Origin: Lachnospiraceae bacterium
GTDB taxonomy: Bacteria > Bacillota > Clostridia > Lachnospirales > Lachnospiraceae
DNA: 64,000 bases
Direction of reading: 5' to 3'
Assembly (NCBI GenBank): GCA_017618075.1
Contig: JAFZUY010000024.1
Location: forward strand, 1 to 64,000
A program made the position numbers and the translations under genes. Below the pieces are notes generated by a model. The model was not told where the DNA came from. It saw only the letters and a program-made list of their open reading frames with translations, and ran no database searches. Shown one piece after another: positions 1 to 9,085 of this stretch (the first letter of the stretch is position 1; each line of letters opens with the position of its first letter).

Positions 1-94
1 ACCTTTTATCCCCAACCCCACTAGGAGTATCTGGATATTCACCACGATAATACATTTCCACACATTTTCTTTTAAATTCGTAACTATAGCGCAT
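1..94 (-). CDS. IS3-family transposase, N-terminal fragment (runs off the window)
   Basis: About 31 residues are visible, starting MRYSYEFKRKCVEMYYRG and continuing to the window edge. This matches the usual start of Clostridia IS3 OrfA-type transposases, whose first domain is a helix-turn-helix that binds the element ends. A strong ribosome site (TAAGGAGGG) lies eight bases before the ATG. The family call rests on the N-terminal signature alone. Whether the copy is intact cannot be judged. Confidence 0.7.
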   Translation of the reverse strand, partial: MRYSYEFKRKCVEMYYRGEYPDTPSGVGDKR

Positions 95-135
95 AAAAAA
101 CCCTCCTTACTGGTTTGTCCAGTAAAGAGGGTACA
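1..135 (-). mobile_element. End of an IS3-type insertion sequence (partial)
   Basis: The window opens inside an insertion sequence that reads leftwards. Its transposase start lies at 94. The sequence outside that start, read on the minus strand, begins TGTACCCTCTTTACTGG near 135, which resembles an IS3-family terminal repeat. The element has landed just past the stop codon of the GH13 gene (171). Only one end is visible, so the inverted repeat and target duplication cannot be confirmed. Confidence 0.6.
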
Positions 136-170
136 TATCAACTTAAGTCCGATGCCTTTTTTATTGCCTA

Positions 171-1484
171 TTATCGTTCACATTTAAGGAATTTTGCGCT
201 GTATGCAGGAAGATGAGTACCGCCTCCGAAGTCGAAGTTTTCGCCTGTTATTAAATCAACCGCCATACCGCAACCGACATCGAAATGAGCCGTATAATCG
301 TTCTCATCACAGTTGATGCATACAAGAACTCTTTCATGTTCGCTTCTTCTTTCGAATATGCACTGTCTGTTGGTAAGTACCACCGAGCGGAAGCCGCCAT
401 AGTTAAGTGCCTCGCTGCCTTTCTTTGCGTTAGCAAGCTTTGAAATAAAGTCTGTCAACTCGTTCCATTCAGGCTTATCAAAACTTACACGAAGTGCGGG
501 ATCGCCCTGTGACTTGTCAGCCTTAGTTCCCCATTCGGAACCGTAGTAAACGCAGGGGATTCCCGGCATTCCGAATACCATTGCATACACCAGCGGAAGA
601 TGATTGGGATTTTGAATAAGTGTAGCGATTCTTGACACATCATGATTATCCGCAAAACTTAAAAGATGTGCTCCTCTTGCGACACACCAGTCTTCGGGAC
701 CAAAGAGACGTAACAGTGAATGAACAATTTCAAACATATTGTTGGAGTTAAACGCAGAATGAATTCCCTTGTAGCACTGATAATTTGTCAGCGAATGAAT
801 ACCCATTTCATTTAACATTCGGCCGTATTCGCCGTGAAGAACTTCACCTACGAGGAAGAAATCTGCCTTTTTAGAGTCACAAAAGCCCCTAAGACGATTT
901 AAAAAGCCTTTATCCAGACAATATGCCACATCAAGGCGAATGCCGTCGATATCAAACTCTTTTATCCATCCTTCAACGGCAGAGAAGATATGGTTTATAA
1001 CATCTTCATTGTAGAGATTTAATTTAACTAAATCATAGTTGCCTTCCCAGCCTTCGTACCAGAGACCATCGTTATAATTTGAATTGCCGTCGAATGCAAT
1101 ACGTGCAAACCAGTTAACGTATGGCGAATTCTCTCTGTTCTTAAGCACATCCTGAAAAGCCCAGAAACCGCGACCGACGTGATTGAATACACCGTCTAAA
1201 ACAACCTTTATTCCTTCTTTGTGAAGATTGTTGACAACTTCTGCGAAATCTTCATTTGTTCCGAGCCTGCAGTCGATCTTTGTATAGTCCCTGGTATTGT
1301 ATCCGTGAGTGTCGGATTCGAATACCGGAGAGAAATAAATTGCATCGGCTCCCAATTTTTTGATGTGTGGAATCCAGTCATTTACCTTTAAAATTCTGTG
1401 CGTAAGCACACCGTCATTCTCAAACGGCGCCCCACAGAACCCTAACGGATATATTTGATAAAAAACAGACTCGTAAGCCCACAT
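171..1484 (-). CDS. GH13 alpha-amylase family glycosidase, cytoplasmic
   Basis: A 437-residue enzyme of the alpha-amylase (GH13) clan. The four conserved regions are visible: region I DGVFNH (97-102), region II GIRLD with the nucleophile D185, region III VGE with the acid/base E214, and region IV NHD ending at D282. There is no signal peptide, so it should act inside the cell on imported maltodextrins or similar alpha-glucans. The start is set by AGGAGGT eight bases before the ATG. The exact specificity (alpha-glucosidase, cyclomaltodextrinase or amylase) cannot be read from sequence alone. The gene stands alone, followed by the insertion sequence. Upstream lies a cluster of TTATCAACA-type boxes. 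Confidence 0.88.
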   Translation of the reverse strand: MWAYESVFYQIYPLGFCGAPFENDGVLTHRILKVNDWIPHIKKLGADAIYFSPVFESDTHGYNTRDYTKIDCRLGTNEDFAEVVNNLHKEGIKVVLDGVFNHVGRGFWAFQDVLKNRENSPYVNWFARIAFDGNSNYNDGLWYEGWEGNYDLVKLNLYNEDVINHIFSAVEGWIKEFDIDGIRLDVAYCLDKGFLNRLRGFCDSKKADFFLVGEVLHGEYGRMLNEMGIHSLTNYQCYKGIHSAFNSNNMFEIVHSLLRLFGPEDWCVARGAHLLSFADNHDVSRIATLIQNPNHLPLVYAMVFGMPGIPCVYYGSEWGTKADKSQGDPALRVSFDKPEWNELTDFISKLANAKKGSEALNYGGFRSVVLTNRQCIFERRSEHERVLVCINCDENDYTAHFDVGCGMAVDLITGENFDFGGGTHLPAYSAKFLKCER

Positions 1485-1557
1485 ATTGTGTTACCTCCTA
1501 TATTAACCCTTTCGGTCAACGAACATATTTGCGACGAAAGTTTGTTTACAAAAAAAG

Positions 1558-1663
1558 TTATCAAATGAATCGTGTTGATAAAAAATGCCATTAAATAAGG
1601 GGAAAAGCAACTTTTCCAACAAAGTTATCAACAGTTTTATGTAAATACGGAAAGTTATCAACA
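1558..1663. promoter_or_regulatory. Cluster of DnaA-box-like 9-mers
   Basis: Four related 9-mers lie between the GH13 start and the CPBP stop: TTATCAAAT at 1558, TGTTGATAA (reverse) at 1573, and TTATCAACA at 1625 and 1655. They differ by one base from the DnaA consensus TTATCCACA. They could be DnaA sites or operators for a local regulator. Function is inferred only from similarity and clustering. Confidence 0.4.
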
Positions 1664-2461
1664 TTGCTTGTCTTTTTTGGTCAACTTAACTTTGAAGACA
1701 TAACAAAGTATTATGGCAACCACAAGATATGCAAAGCATATTGCGATTACCCAAGGTGAATAAACTACATTATTTATATGTTTAAACTCGTAACAAAGGT
1801 TTGAAACAAGGTTTGCAGTCATATGGAATAAAAGAGCATACAGAAAACTTCCACCAAAATCCATACAGAGGCAGATTACAAATCCCATGATAAGTGCGTA
1901 TAAACCCTGCATGAGATTTCCGTGATAAATCGCAAAGAAAAATGCAGATCCGAGTGCAGCAAGCGGAAGGAATGTAACTTTTCTTAAACGGTAAAATATC
2001 ACGCCCCTAAAGAGTATTTCCTCAGCGAACGGTCCGATCAACACATACGCAATTATTCTAAAATAAAAGGGAATACCGTAAAAGGAATCACTGTCCTGAA
2101 CAACGTGTTTATTTCCGAACACTTCCCACGGGATTTTCGAAAAGAGAAAATTAAAGACTACGGTCAGCGAAAAAGCCGACAGTATTACAAATAATATATA
2201 GAGTATTATATATTTCTTATTTATTACACATGTTTTGGGGTTATAAAAAAGAGCGCCTCTTTCGTCCTTCGTTATGGTAAAAAACGAGGCTATGGCGGCG
2301 ACTAAAGAAGACACGGTTCCTATAAAAGTATTATCGTATTTAAAAAAGCCGGAAAGAGAATAAAGTATCACTATCGAAAGCAGATATGAGACGATATAAA
2401 CTACTATTCCGACGATAATTTTAACCGGTATTTTTCTGTTTGGGGTCATTTCTTTTTTCAT
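1658..2461 (-). CDS. CPBP family intramembrane metalloprotease
   Basis: A 267-residue multi-pass membrane protein of the CPBP (Abi/CAAX-protease) family. The family motifs are present: EEILFR in the first motif, a histidine in FAIYHGNLMQG, and LLFHMTANL for the third. The first motif's glutamates and the later histidines form the metal-dependent active site within the membrane. Such proteins process prenylated or peptide substrates or give self-immunity to bacteriocins. No bacteriocin locus is near, so the role is open. No strong ribosome site is seen before the chosen ATG; an alternative ATG lies four codons in. Confidence 0.85.
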   Translation of the reverse strand: MKKEMTPNRKIPVKIIVGIVVYIVSYLLSIVILYSLSGFFKYDNTFIGTVSSLVAAIASFFTITKDERGALFYNPKTCVINKKYIILYILFVILSAFSLTVVFNFLFSKIPWEVFGNKHVVQDSDSFYGIPFYFRIIAYVLIGPFAEEILFRGVIFYRLRKVTFLPLAALGSAFFFAIYHGNLMQGLYALIMGFVICLCMDFGGSFLYALLFHMTANLVSNLCYEFKHINNVVYSPWVIAICFAYLVVAIILCYVFKVKLTKKDKQC

Positions 2462-2603
2462 ATTTTACCACTCGGTTGATTTTAGCTTAACATATTATAT
2501 ATATCAAAGAGATTTAAGTCAATTTTGTGGACTTTGACCACTGTTTATGCTACAATAAAAACCGTCAGAAAACATGACGTATTAATTACAGGAGGGAAAT
2601 CTA

Positions 2604-3998
2604 ATGGGATTTATTAAACAAATCGCTTCAGAAATTGGTCAGGAAGCAAAAGCTGCTGGCAAAAACATGTTTGGAAACCTTATGGGTTCGGCAAGAAATA
2701 CTGTTGAAGATCAGTATCTTGAGTACTTCTACTGTGATGCATTCGCTGACGGCGTTCTTGCAGTAAAAGGTAAAAAAAGAAATCAAAAAGGTGTTAATAA
2801 AGGTAACGATAATGTAATCAGCAGCGGATCAATCGTCGAAGTAAATGCCGGACAGGCAGCTTTGATTATTGACGAAGGTAAAGTCGCAGACTTCTGCGCA
2901 GAGCCCGGACAGTACGTATATGATGCATCTACCGAGCCTTCAATCATCGGCGGACTTTTGACAGGCAAGTTTGGCCAGAGCGTCGTTGATACATTCAAGG
3001 AAGTCGGCAAACGTTGGGCATTCGGACAGGAAATTCCCAAGACACAGAGAGTTTACTACATCAATGTTATTGAAGTAAGAAACAACCTCTGGGGAACCAG
3101 CAATCCTATTCCTTTCTTCATTGCAGATCAGGTTACAGGATTCCAGGGTGATATTTCACTTATAGCTAACGGTGAATACACATTCCACATTTCCGATCCT
3201 ATCCGTTTCTACGCATTCATCGCTGCAAACTTTGCAGGTGATTCATACAACAAGAAAGAACTTCAGAGCATTATGAGATCTGACTTTATGACAGCTCTTC
3301 AGCCCGCTCTCGGTGCACTTTCAGATTACGGCGTAGGCATCAGATATTCAGCTATTACCACAAAGACTGACATCCTTGTTGAAAAGCTCAATGAGAGACT
3401 TTCAGACAAGTGGGGCAAGATGCGTGGTATGGAAGTCATTGATGTAACATTCAATACATTAAAGGCTACCGAAGAAGACGAAGCTAGAATCAAAGCATTC
3501 CAGGATCAGGCTGTATACACAAATGTCAACATGGCAGCAGCTCGTATGACAACAGCTACAGCAAACGCTATGGAAAATGCAGCAGCAAACGAATCTACAG
3601 GTCCTATGATGGCATTTGCAGGTCTTAACATGGCTCAGAATGCAGCAGGCGGAATGAATGCAGCTAACCTCTTCGCAATGGGTCAGCAACAGCCGCAGGC
3701 AGCTCCCGTACAGCAGGCAGCACCTATCCTCGGATGGTTATGTTCATGCGGTAAGGATGGCAACACCGGCAAGTTCTGTGCAGAGTGTGGAGCTAAGAAG
3801 CCCGATGCAGCAGGCTGGACATGTTCATGCGGCGCAGTTAACCAGGGCAAGTTCTGTCCGAGCTGCGGAGCAAAGAAACCCGAAGGCGCACCTATGTATA
3901 AGTGCGACAAGTGCGGATGGGAACCCGAAGATCCGATGAATCCTCCTAAATTCTGCCCTGAATGCGGAGACATCTTCGACGAGAACGACATCCAGTAA
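2604..3998 (+). CDS. SPFH-domain protein with C-terminal zinc ribbons (YdjI-like)
   Basis: A 464-residue cytoplasmic protein. Residues about 60-320 form an SPFH/band-7-like domain as in Bacillus YdjI, followed by an Ala/Met-rich linker and then three zinc ribbons of the form CSCG..FCAECG, CSCG..FCPSCG and CDKCG..FCPECG. YdjI-type proteins are thought to act in membrane stress with PspA/LiaH-like systems; that is family knowledge. The ATG follows AGGAGGG at good spacing. The next gene encodes a small membrane protein, and the two are separated by a hairpin, so they may form a stress-linked pair. Confidence 0.82.
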   Translation: MGFIKQIASEIGQEAKAAGKNMFGNLMGSARNTVEDQYLEYFYCDAFADGVLAVKGKKRNQKGVNKGNDNVISSGSIVEVNAGQAALIIDEGKVADFCAEPGQYVYDASTEPSIIGGLLTGKFGQSVVDTFKEVGKRWAFGQEIPKTQRVYYINVIEVRNNLWGTSNPIPFFIADQVTGFQGDISLIANGEYTFHISDPIRFYAFIAANFAGDSYNKKELQSIMRSDFMTALQPALGALSDYGVGIRYSAITTKTDILVEKLNERLSDKWGKMRGMEVIDVTFNTLKATEEDEARIKAFQDQAVYTNVNMAAARMTTATANAMENAAANESTGPMMAFAGLNMAQNAAGGMNAANLFAMGQQQPQAAPVQQAAPILGWLCSCGKDGNTGKFCAECGAKKPDAAGWTCSCGAVNQGKFCPSCGAKKPEGAPMYKCDKCGWEPEDPMNPPKFCPECGDIFDENDIQ

Positions 3999-4029
3999 AA
4001 GATTTGCTAATCTTAAAGAATAATTAAAA

Positions 4030-4076
4030 AATGCCGGGTTACGTTAGGAAGGAAACTTCCGGACTAGCCCGGCATT
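4030..4076 (+). terminator. Two-tier hairpin between the SPFH gene and the DUF5684-like gene
   Basis: Outer stem AATGCCGGGTTA (4030) pairs with TAGCCCGGCATT (4065), with one G-U pair. The inner stem GGAAG-GAAA-CTTCC has a GNRA loop. No long U tract follows, so it may be a processing or stability hairpin rather than a full terminator. Confidence 0.55.
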
Positions 4077-4102
4077 AAATATAAGAATTAAGGAGAAAGT
4101 AA

Positions 4103-4600
4103 ATGTCAAATTATAATCCTTCAGATTTATTTGCAGTAATCTTTGCGTCATCATTTTTTATCATTTATCTTATCATCTTTTTAGTGATGATTTTGTTTGT
4201 AACAGCATTATGCGTATTTGCCATCATCTGCAACTGGAAACTGCTTGAGAAGGCAGGAGAGCCTGGATGGAAATCACTCATACCTTTTTACAACATTTAT
4301 ACAATTAATGATATTGCTTTTACGAGACCTACTTCGATTGTATTTTTCATTATATTCTGCGTAACTTACGTATTTATATGTATCCCTTACCTCGGAGCAT
4401 TTATATTTGCGATGGTGGTGGGCGTTATTGCAGCATTCACCGGTTATGCGGTAGCAAAGGCATTCGGCAGAGATACGGGAATGTGCGTATGCGCAATCTT
4501 CTTTGCACCGATTGTATTTGCAATCCTTGCATTCTCAAAGGATATTGTATATACAGGCGACAAGTTAACAGTTTTCCCTGAAAGTACAAATAATAACTAA
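4103..4600 (+). CDS. DUF5684-like small integral membrane protein
   Basis: 165 residues with about four hydrophobic segments. The segment KAGEPGWKSLIPFYNIY is the hallmark of the DUF5684/'big membrane protein' family found next to signal peptidases and stress genes in Firmicutes. Molecular function is unknown. TAAGGAGA stands a good distance before the ATG. It is downstream of, and probably partly co-transcribed with, the SPFH zinc-ribbon gene. Confidence 0.75.
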   Translation: MSNYNPSDLFAVIFASSFFIIYLIIFLVMILFVTALCVFAIICNWKLLEKAGEPGWKSLIPFYNIYTINDIAFTRPTSIVFFIIFCVTYVFICIPYLGAFIFAMVVGVIAAFTGYAVAKAFGRDTGMCVCAIFFAPIVFAILAFSKDIVYTGDKLTVFPESTNNN

Positions 4601-4623
4601 TCATAAAAGATTATAAAAAAATA

Positions 4624-4667
4624 AGAGGTGTCTGGATCCTTTAGGTGCCTGACACCTCTGTTTTTAT
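4624..4667. terminator. Bidirectional terminator made of a REP-like palindrome (family A)
   Basis: AGAGGTGTC (4624-4632) pairs with GACACCTCT (4651-4659). A T run follows on the plus strand, and TTATTTTTTT follows on the minus strand, so it can end both the 4103 gene and the convergent cysK. The loop carries GGTGCCTGACACC, the core of a palindrome seen again at 28261, 35033 and 54267. Confidence 0.8.
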
Positions 4668-4673
4668 GTTCAA

Positions 4674-5576
4674 CTAGATTAATGCTGTAGAGAAATATCT
4701 CTCTGCTCTGTCGGGAAGGACTGTTGCGATAACTTTGTCCTTGCCGTATTTTTCTGCCATCTGCATAGCTGTCCAGACATTTGCACCTGCGCTGGTGCCG
4801 ACCAGGAGGCCCTGAACATGTGCGAGGCTTCTTGCTGTATTAATGGCGTCGTCATCGGTTACCGTTACAATGTCGGTAATGATTGATGTATCGAGAATGT
4901 CGGGAATGAATCCGTCGCCGATACCCTGGATCTGATGAAGACCGGGCTCGTCACCAAGAAGTGCGGACACGTTCTTAGGTTCAACTGCAACGATTCTTGT
5001 GTCGGGGTTCTTTTCAAGGAGATATTTTGCAACACCCTGAAGCGTTCCACCCGAGCCGATACCCGAGATATAAATATCAATTTTCTGACCTAGCTGTTCG
5101 CAAAGCTCTACAGCGGTGGTTCTGTAATGGATATCGGGGTTTGCAGGATTCTGGAACTGCTGAGGTACGAAATATTCATCGGAGCTTGAAGCAATTCTTG
5201 TAGCTTCTGCAACTGCACCGTCCACACTTAATTCGGGAGGAGTGAGTACAAGCTCTGCACCGAGTGCTTTGATGATTTTCTTTCTTTCCTCTGACATGTT
5301 CTCAGGCATTACAATGATTACTTTGTAGCCTTTTCTGACACCGCAGAGTGCAAGTCCGATACCTGTGTTGCCGCTGGTGGGCTCAACGATTGTCATGCCG
5401 GGTTTTAATTTTCCTTCTTTTTCGGCAACTTCAATCATGTTCTTGGCGATTCTGTCCTTGATGGAGCCGCCGGGATTTAAAAATTCGGCTTTCGCAAAAA
5501 TGTTATAGCCGGTACTTTCTTTTAGGGATAAAAGCGGAGTGTTTCCGATTAAATCGATTATGTTCGAATAATACAT
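4674..5576 (-). CDS. cysK: Cysteine synthase A (O-acetylserine sulfhydrylase)
   Basis: A 300-residue PLP enzyme that makes cysteine from O-acetylserine and sulfide. The PLP lysine is K40 in PGGSIKD, the phosphate/substrate loop is PTSGNTG (66-72), and a glycine-rich GSGGTL loop follows later. Length fits the family. The open frame extends 16 codons further upstream, but AAAGGA lies eight bases before the ATG at 5576, and the family N-terminus starts with this YYSNIIDLIGNTP segment, so the shorter start is chosen. It stands alone and ends in the shared terminator at 4624. Confidence 0.93.
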   Translation of the reverse strand: MYYSNIIDLIGNTPLLSLKESTGYNIFAKAEFLNPGGSIKDRIAKNMIEVAEKEGKLKPGMTIVEPTSGNTGIGLALCGVRKGYKVIIVMPENMSEERKKIIKALGAELVLTPPELSVDGAVAEATRIASSSDEYFVPQQFQNPANPDIHYRTTAVELCEQLGQKIDIYISGIGSGGTLQGVAKYLLEKNPDTRIVAVEPKNVSALLGDEPGLHQIQGIGDGFIPDILDTSIITDIVTVTDDDAINTARSLAHVQGLLVGTSAGANVWTAMQMAEKYGKDKVIATVLPDRAERYFSTALI

Positions 5577-5691
5577 ATAAAGAAATCCTTTCACTGGTGA
5601 TAAGTAAAATTTATTACCAAACATATTTATTATATCTTAAATATAATTAAATTCAAGAAAAGTTCTGAGTGAAGAATGACATTTCTTATGG

Positions 5692-5697
5692 TATAAT
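5692..5697 (+). promoter_or_regulatory. Extended -10 promoter for the TerB-like gene
   Basis: TTATGGTATAAT carries a TG extension before TATAAT. No good -35 is seen. The start codon follows about 50 bases later. Confidence 0.55.
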
Positions 5698-5749
5698 ATT
5701 GCATATATGCGAGTAAAAAAGCAAAAAACATAAAAGGCAGGTGATTACA

Positions 5750-6166
5750 ATGTTTCTGGAAATTCTTAAGGATGATCAAAAAGATTTGTTTTTACAGCTT
5801 GCGGTTATAGCAGCTAAGGAAAACGGTTACGTTGACGAAGCGGAAAGCGAAATGCTTCTCAAGTTTGCCGGTGAAATGAAAATTGCGCCCAGAGCTGAAG
5901 CAATTTTGTCTTTGGACGAGATAATTGACGGACTTGCAAAGTCCTGTGATAAAAGAGAAAAGAAGGTCGTTCTTTTCGAAGCAGCCGGCATTATGAATAC
6001 CGACGGCGAATATGACGACAAAGAATATGAATTCCTCAAAAAAATCGCTGCTAAATTCGAAATTTCAGAGGAAGAGCTCGGTGCAATGATGGGCCTTGTA
6101 AGTGATTATGTTGCACTTTTCAACGAAATCATCATTACCGTTATCGATGACGAAAACGAAATTTAA
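5750..6166 (+). CDS. TerB-like helical protein
   Basis: About 138 residues, all-helical and acidic, with two acidic loops (GYVDEAE and TDGEYDDKE) placed as in the TerB/tellurite-resistance-like fold, where they bind metal. Function in this family is unclear; it is linked to metal or stress responses. A GTG at 5741 is possible, but AAAGGCAGGTG is better spaced for the ATG at 5750. It stands alone between cysK (divergent) and the phosphorylase gene. Confidence 0.6.
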   Translation: MFLEILKDDQKDLFLQLAVIAAKENGYVDEAESEMLLKFAGEMKIAPRAEAILSLDEIIDGLAKSCDKREKKVVLFEAAGIMNTDGEYDDKEYEFLKKIAAKFEISEEELGAMMGLVSDYVALFNEIIITVIDDENEI

Positions 6167-6298
6167 TTTCTTTTATGAGAACGTATTAAGTATTTCGTAA
6201 AATAGCCGATGCTTAATATGGTGCTTTATTGTATTCTAATATTTTGGCCTGTGAGCAGACGGGCCCTGATATAAAAAATTAATTAAGGAGATTACAGC

Positions 6299-8782
6299 AT
6301 GAAATTTGGTTATTTCGATGACGCCAACAAAGAATATGTCATCACCACTCCCAGGACTCCCTATCCCTGGATTAACTACCTCGGAACTCAGGGATTCTTT
6401 TCTTTAATCTCAAACACAGCCGGCGGCTATTCTTTCTACAAGGATGCACGTCTCAGAAGAATCACACGTTATCGTTACAACAATGTTCCCATCGATATGG
6501 GCGGACGTTATTTCTACATTAATGATAACGGCACTATCTGGAATCCCGGCTGGTCACCTGTTAAGACAGAACTCGACGAGTACGAATGCCGTCACGGTAT
6601 GGGTTATACCAAGATTACAGGTAAAAAGAATGATTTAAAGGTTAATGTAACATTCTTCGTACCTCAGGATTATGACGGAGAAGTTCAGCAGGTAGTTCTT
6701 ACAAACGAAGGAAATGCTGATAAGGAATTCGCATTCTTCTCATTCGCAGAATGGTGTCTCTGGGACGCACAGGACGACTCCAACAACTTCCAGCGTAACT
6801 TCTCTACAGGACGTGTAGAAGTTGACGGATCTGTTATTTATCACAAGACAGAGTACAGAGATCGTCGTAATCATTACGCATTCTATTCCGTAAATGACGC
6901 TATCGACGGCTATGATACAGACAGAGATTCATTTATCGGTCTTTACAACGGATTTAACAATCCCGAAGCAGTTATTGCAGGCAAGGCAACTAACTCCTTC
7001 GCAGACGGCTGGGCACCCATTGCTTCTCATTATAAGAAGATTACTCTTAAGCCCGGTGAGACTAAGACACTTGTATTTGTTCTTGGTTACGTTGAAATGC
7101 CTCAGGCAGAAAAGTTCGAAGCAGACGGCAAGACAATCAACAAAGTTAAAGCCAAAGCAATGATCGAGAAGTACTCAACACCCGAAAAGTTTGAAGAAGG
7201 CATGAAAGAACTTAAGACATACTGGAACAAGCTTCTCAGTATCTTAAGCGTTACAACACCCGATGACAAGGTTGACCGTATGGTTAATATCTGGAACCAG
7301 TATCAGTGTATGGTTACATTTAACCTTTCACGTTCTGCTTCATATTTCGAATCAGGTATCGGACGTGGCATGGGCTTCAGAGATTCAAACCAGGACGTTC
7401 TCGGATTTGTACATCAGATTCCCGACAGAGCTAAGGAACGTATTATAGATATCGCTTCCACACAGTTCCCCGACGGTGGCTGCTATCATCAGTACCAGCC
7501 TCTTACCAAGAAGGGTAATGCGGATATCGGCGGTGATTTCTCGGACGATCCTTTATGGCTCATCCTTTCGGTTTCCGCATATATTAAGGAAACAGGTGAC
7601 TGGGGCATCCTTGAGACAAAGGTTCCTTATGACAACGATATGTCTGTAGCTGAGCCTTTGCTTGATCATCTTACAGTTTCCTTCTATCACATTGTAAACA
7701 ATTTAGGCCCTCACGGACTTCCTCTTGCAATGCGTGCAGACTGGAACGATTGTATCAACCTTTCATGCTTCTCAGATACACCCGGTGAATCATTCCAGAC
7801 ATATACCAACCCTAAGTTTGCTGCAGAAGGCGGTTACTCCAAGGTTGCTGAGTCTGTAATGGTTGCAGCTCTTTTCACATATTCGGGACCTAACTACGTT
7901 GAAATCTTAAAGCACCTCGGCAAAGATGAAGAGGCAGCCAAGGCTCAGGCAGAAATCGACAAGATGAAGAAGAACATCATGGAATCTGCATGGGACGGCG
8001 ACTGGTTCTTAAGAGCTTACGATGCTAACGGCGAAAAGATGGGCTCCAAGGAATGCGAAGAAGGCCAGATCTTCATCGAGCCTCAGGGCTTCGCTATTAT
8101 GTCCGATGTCGGCAAGGATCAGGGCGCAGACCTTAAGACTCTTGCAGCTATCGACGAAAGACTTAATACAAAGTACGGCTTAGTACTTAACAACCCTGCA
8201 TTTACCAAGTACTACATTCAGTACGGCGAAATCTCCACATATCCCGGCGGATACAAAGAGAACGCTGGTATCTTCACACACAACAATGCATGGATTATCT
8301 GTGCTGCTGCATACGCAGGACAGGGTGATCAGGCATTCAAATATTATTCGGAGATTGCTCCTGCATTTACCGAAGAAACATCGGATATCCACAAGACAGA
8401 GCCTTATGTATACGGTCAGATGATTGGCGGTAAGGATGCAGGTTCGGATATCGGCCAGACAGGCAAGAACTTCGGCCAGGGCAAGAACTCATGGCTCACA
8501 GGTACTGCAGCATGGAACATGGTTGCCATTTCCCAGTACATCTTAGGTATTCAGCCTGACTTTGACGGTCTTAGCATCAATCCTTCCATTCCTCACGAGT
8601 GGGACGGCTTCACAGCTATCAGACGTTACCGCGGCGCTACCTACAACATCACCGTTAAGAATCCTAACCACGTATGCAAAGGTGTTGCATCTATGGAAGT
8701 TAACGGCCAGGCAGTAGACGGTTGCATCGTTCCCATTACAGACGGTCAGAAAGAATACAATGTTGTAATCACAATGGGCTAA
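6299..8782 (+). CDS. Cellobiose phosphorylase (GH94)
   Basis: An 827-residue cytoplasmic enzyme that splits cellobiose with phosphate into glucose 1-phosphate and glucose, saving one ATP in cellulose users. The whole length fits GH94. The N-terminal beta-sandwich begins with the family signature [13 protein letters not shown], and the (alpha/alpha)6 barrel holds the catalytic aspartate in ADWNDCIN (about 481-484). AAGGAG precedes the ATG. The gene is monocistronic with a strong terminator at 8802. Codon usage is very uniform (AAG, GGC, CTT), as expected of a highly expressed gene. Confidence 0.93.
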   Translation: MKFGYFDDANKEYVITTPRTPYPWINYLGTQGFFSLISNTAGGYSFYKDARLRRITRYRYNNVPIDMGGRYFYINDNGTIWNPGWSPVKTELDEYECRHGMGYTKITGKKNDLKVNVTFFVPQDYDGEVQQVVLTNEGNADKEFAFFSFAEWCLWDAQDDSNNFQRNFSTGRVEVDGSVIYHKTEYRDRRNHYAFYSVNDAIDGYDTDRDSFIGLYNGFNNPEAVIAGKATNSFADGWAPIASHYKKITLKPGETKTLVFVLGYVEMPQAEKFEADGKTINKVKAKAMIEKYSTPEKFEEGMKELKTYWNKLLSILSVTTPDDKVDRMVNIWNQYQCMVTFNLSRSASYFESGIGRGMGFRDSNQDVLGFVHQIPDRAKERIIDIASTQFPDGGCYHQYQPLTKKGNADIGGDFSDDPLWLILSVSAYIKETGDWGILETKVPYDNDMSVAEPLLDHLTVSFYHIVNNLGPHGLPLAMRADWNDCINLSCFSDTPGESFQTYTNPKFAAEGGYSKVAESVMVAALFTYSGPNYVEILKHLGKDEEAAKAQAEIDKMKKNIMESAWDGDWFLRAYDANGEKMGSKECEEGQIFIEPQGFAIMSDVGKDQGADLKTLAAIDERLNTKYGLVLNNPAFTKYYIQYGEISTYPGGYKENAGIFTHNNAWIICAAAYAGQGDQAFKYYSEIAPAFTEETSDIHKTEPYVYGQMIGGKDAGSDIGQTGKNFGQGKNSWLTGTAAWNMVAISQYILGIQPDFDGLSINPSIPHEWDGFTAIRRYRGATYNITVKNPNHVCKGVASMEVNGQAVDGCIVPITDGQKEYNVVITMG

Positions 8783-8801
8783 TCACTCATAAAATAAACG
8801 A

Positions 8802-8832
8802 AAAACAGCAGGAGAAATCCTGCTGTTTTTTG
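8802..8832 (+). terminator. Intrinsic terminator of the phosphorylase gene
   Basis: AAAACAGCAGGA and TCCTGCTGTTTT form a perfect 12-bp stem closed by a GAAA loop and followed by Ts. Confidence 0.93.
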
Positions 8833-8867
8833 CGTAAAAAATTTTTTAAAATTTTTAAAAAAAGTTG

Positions 8868-8896
8868 TTGACATTAGTATGACATATTGCTATGAT
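8868..8896 (+). promoter_or_regulatory. Sigma-A-type promoter for the first repeat-protein gene
   Basis: TTGACA (8868) and TATGAT (8891) are separated by 17 bases. The transcript would carry a leader of about 180 bases (8900-9085) in which I saw no known riboswitch and only short hairpins. Confidence 0.7.
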
Positions 8897-9085
8897 AATA
8901 AGGTTTATTTCTAAACGTTCTTAAAAGCGTTATCGACAGAATGGTTGCTGATTCTAAATACTGAACATTATAAAAACTGTTGATTGGGAACGATTTTCCG
9001 AAAACGCATATCACAAAAATACTTCAAATATTCAGACTCCAAGGATTACTAAAACAATTACCGGAAAGAACCGAAGGATTATTCT

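Noticed and set aside
8900-9085. Riboswitch in the long leader of the first repeat-protein gene
   Set aside because: I looked for GEMM-type GCAAA boxes and for a T-box; neither is present.
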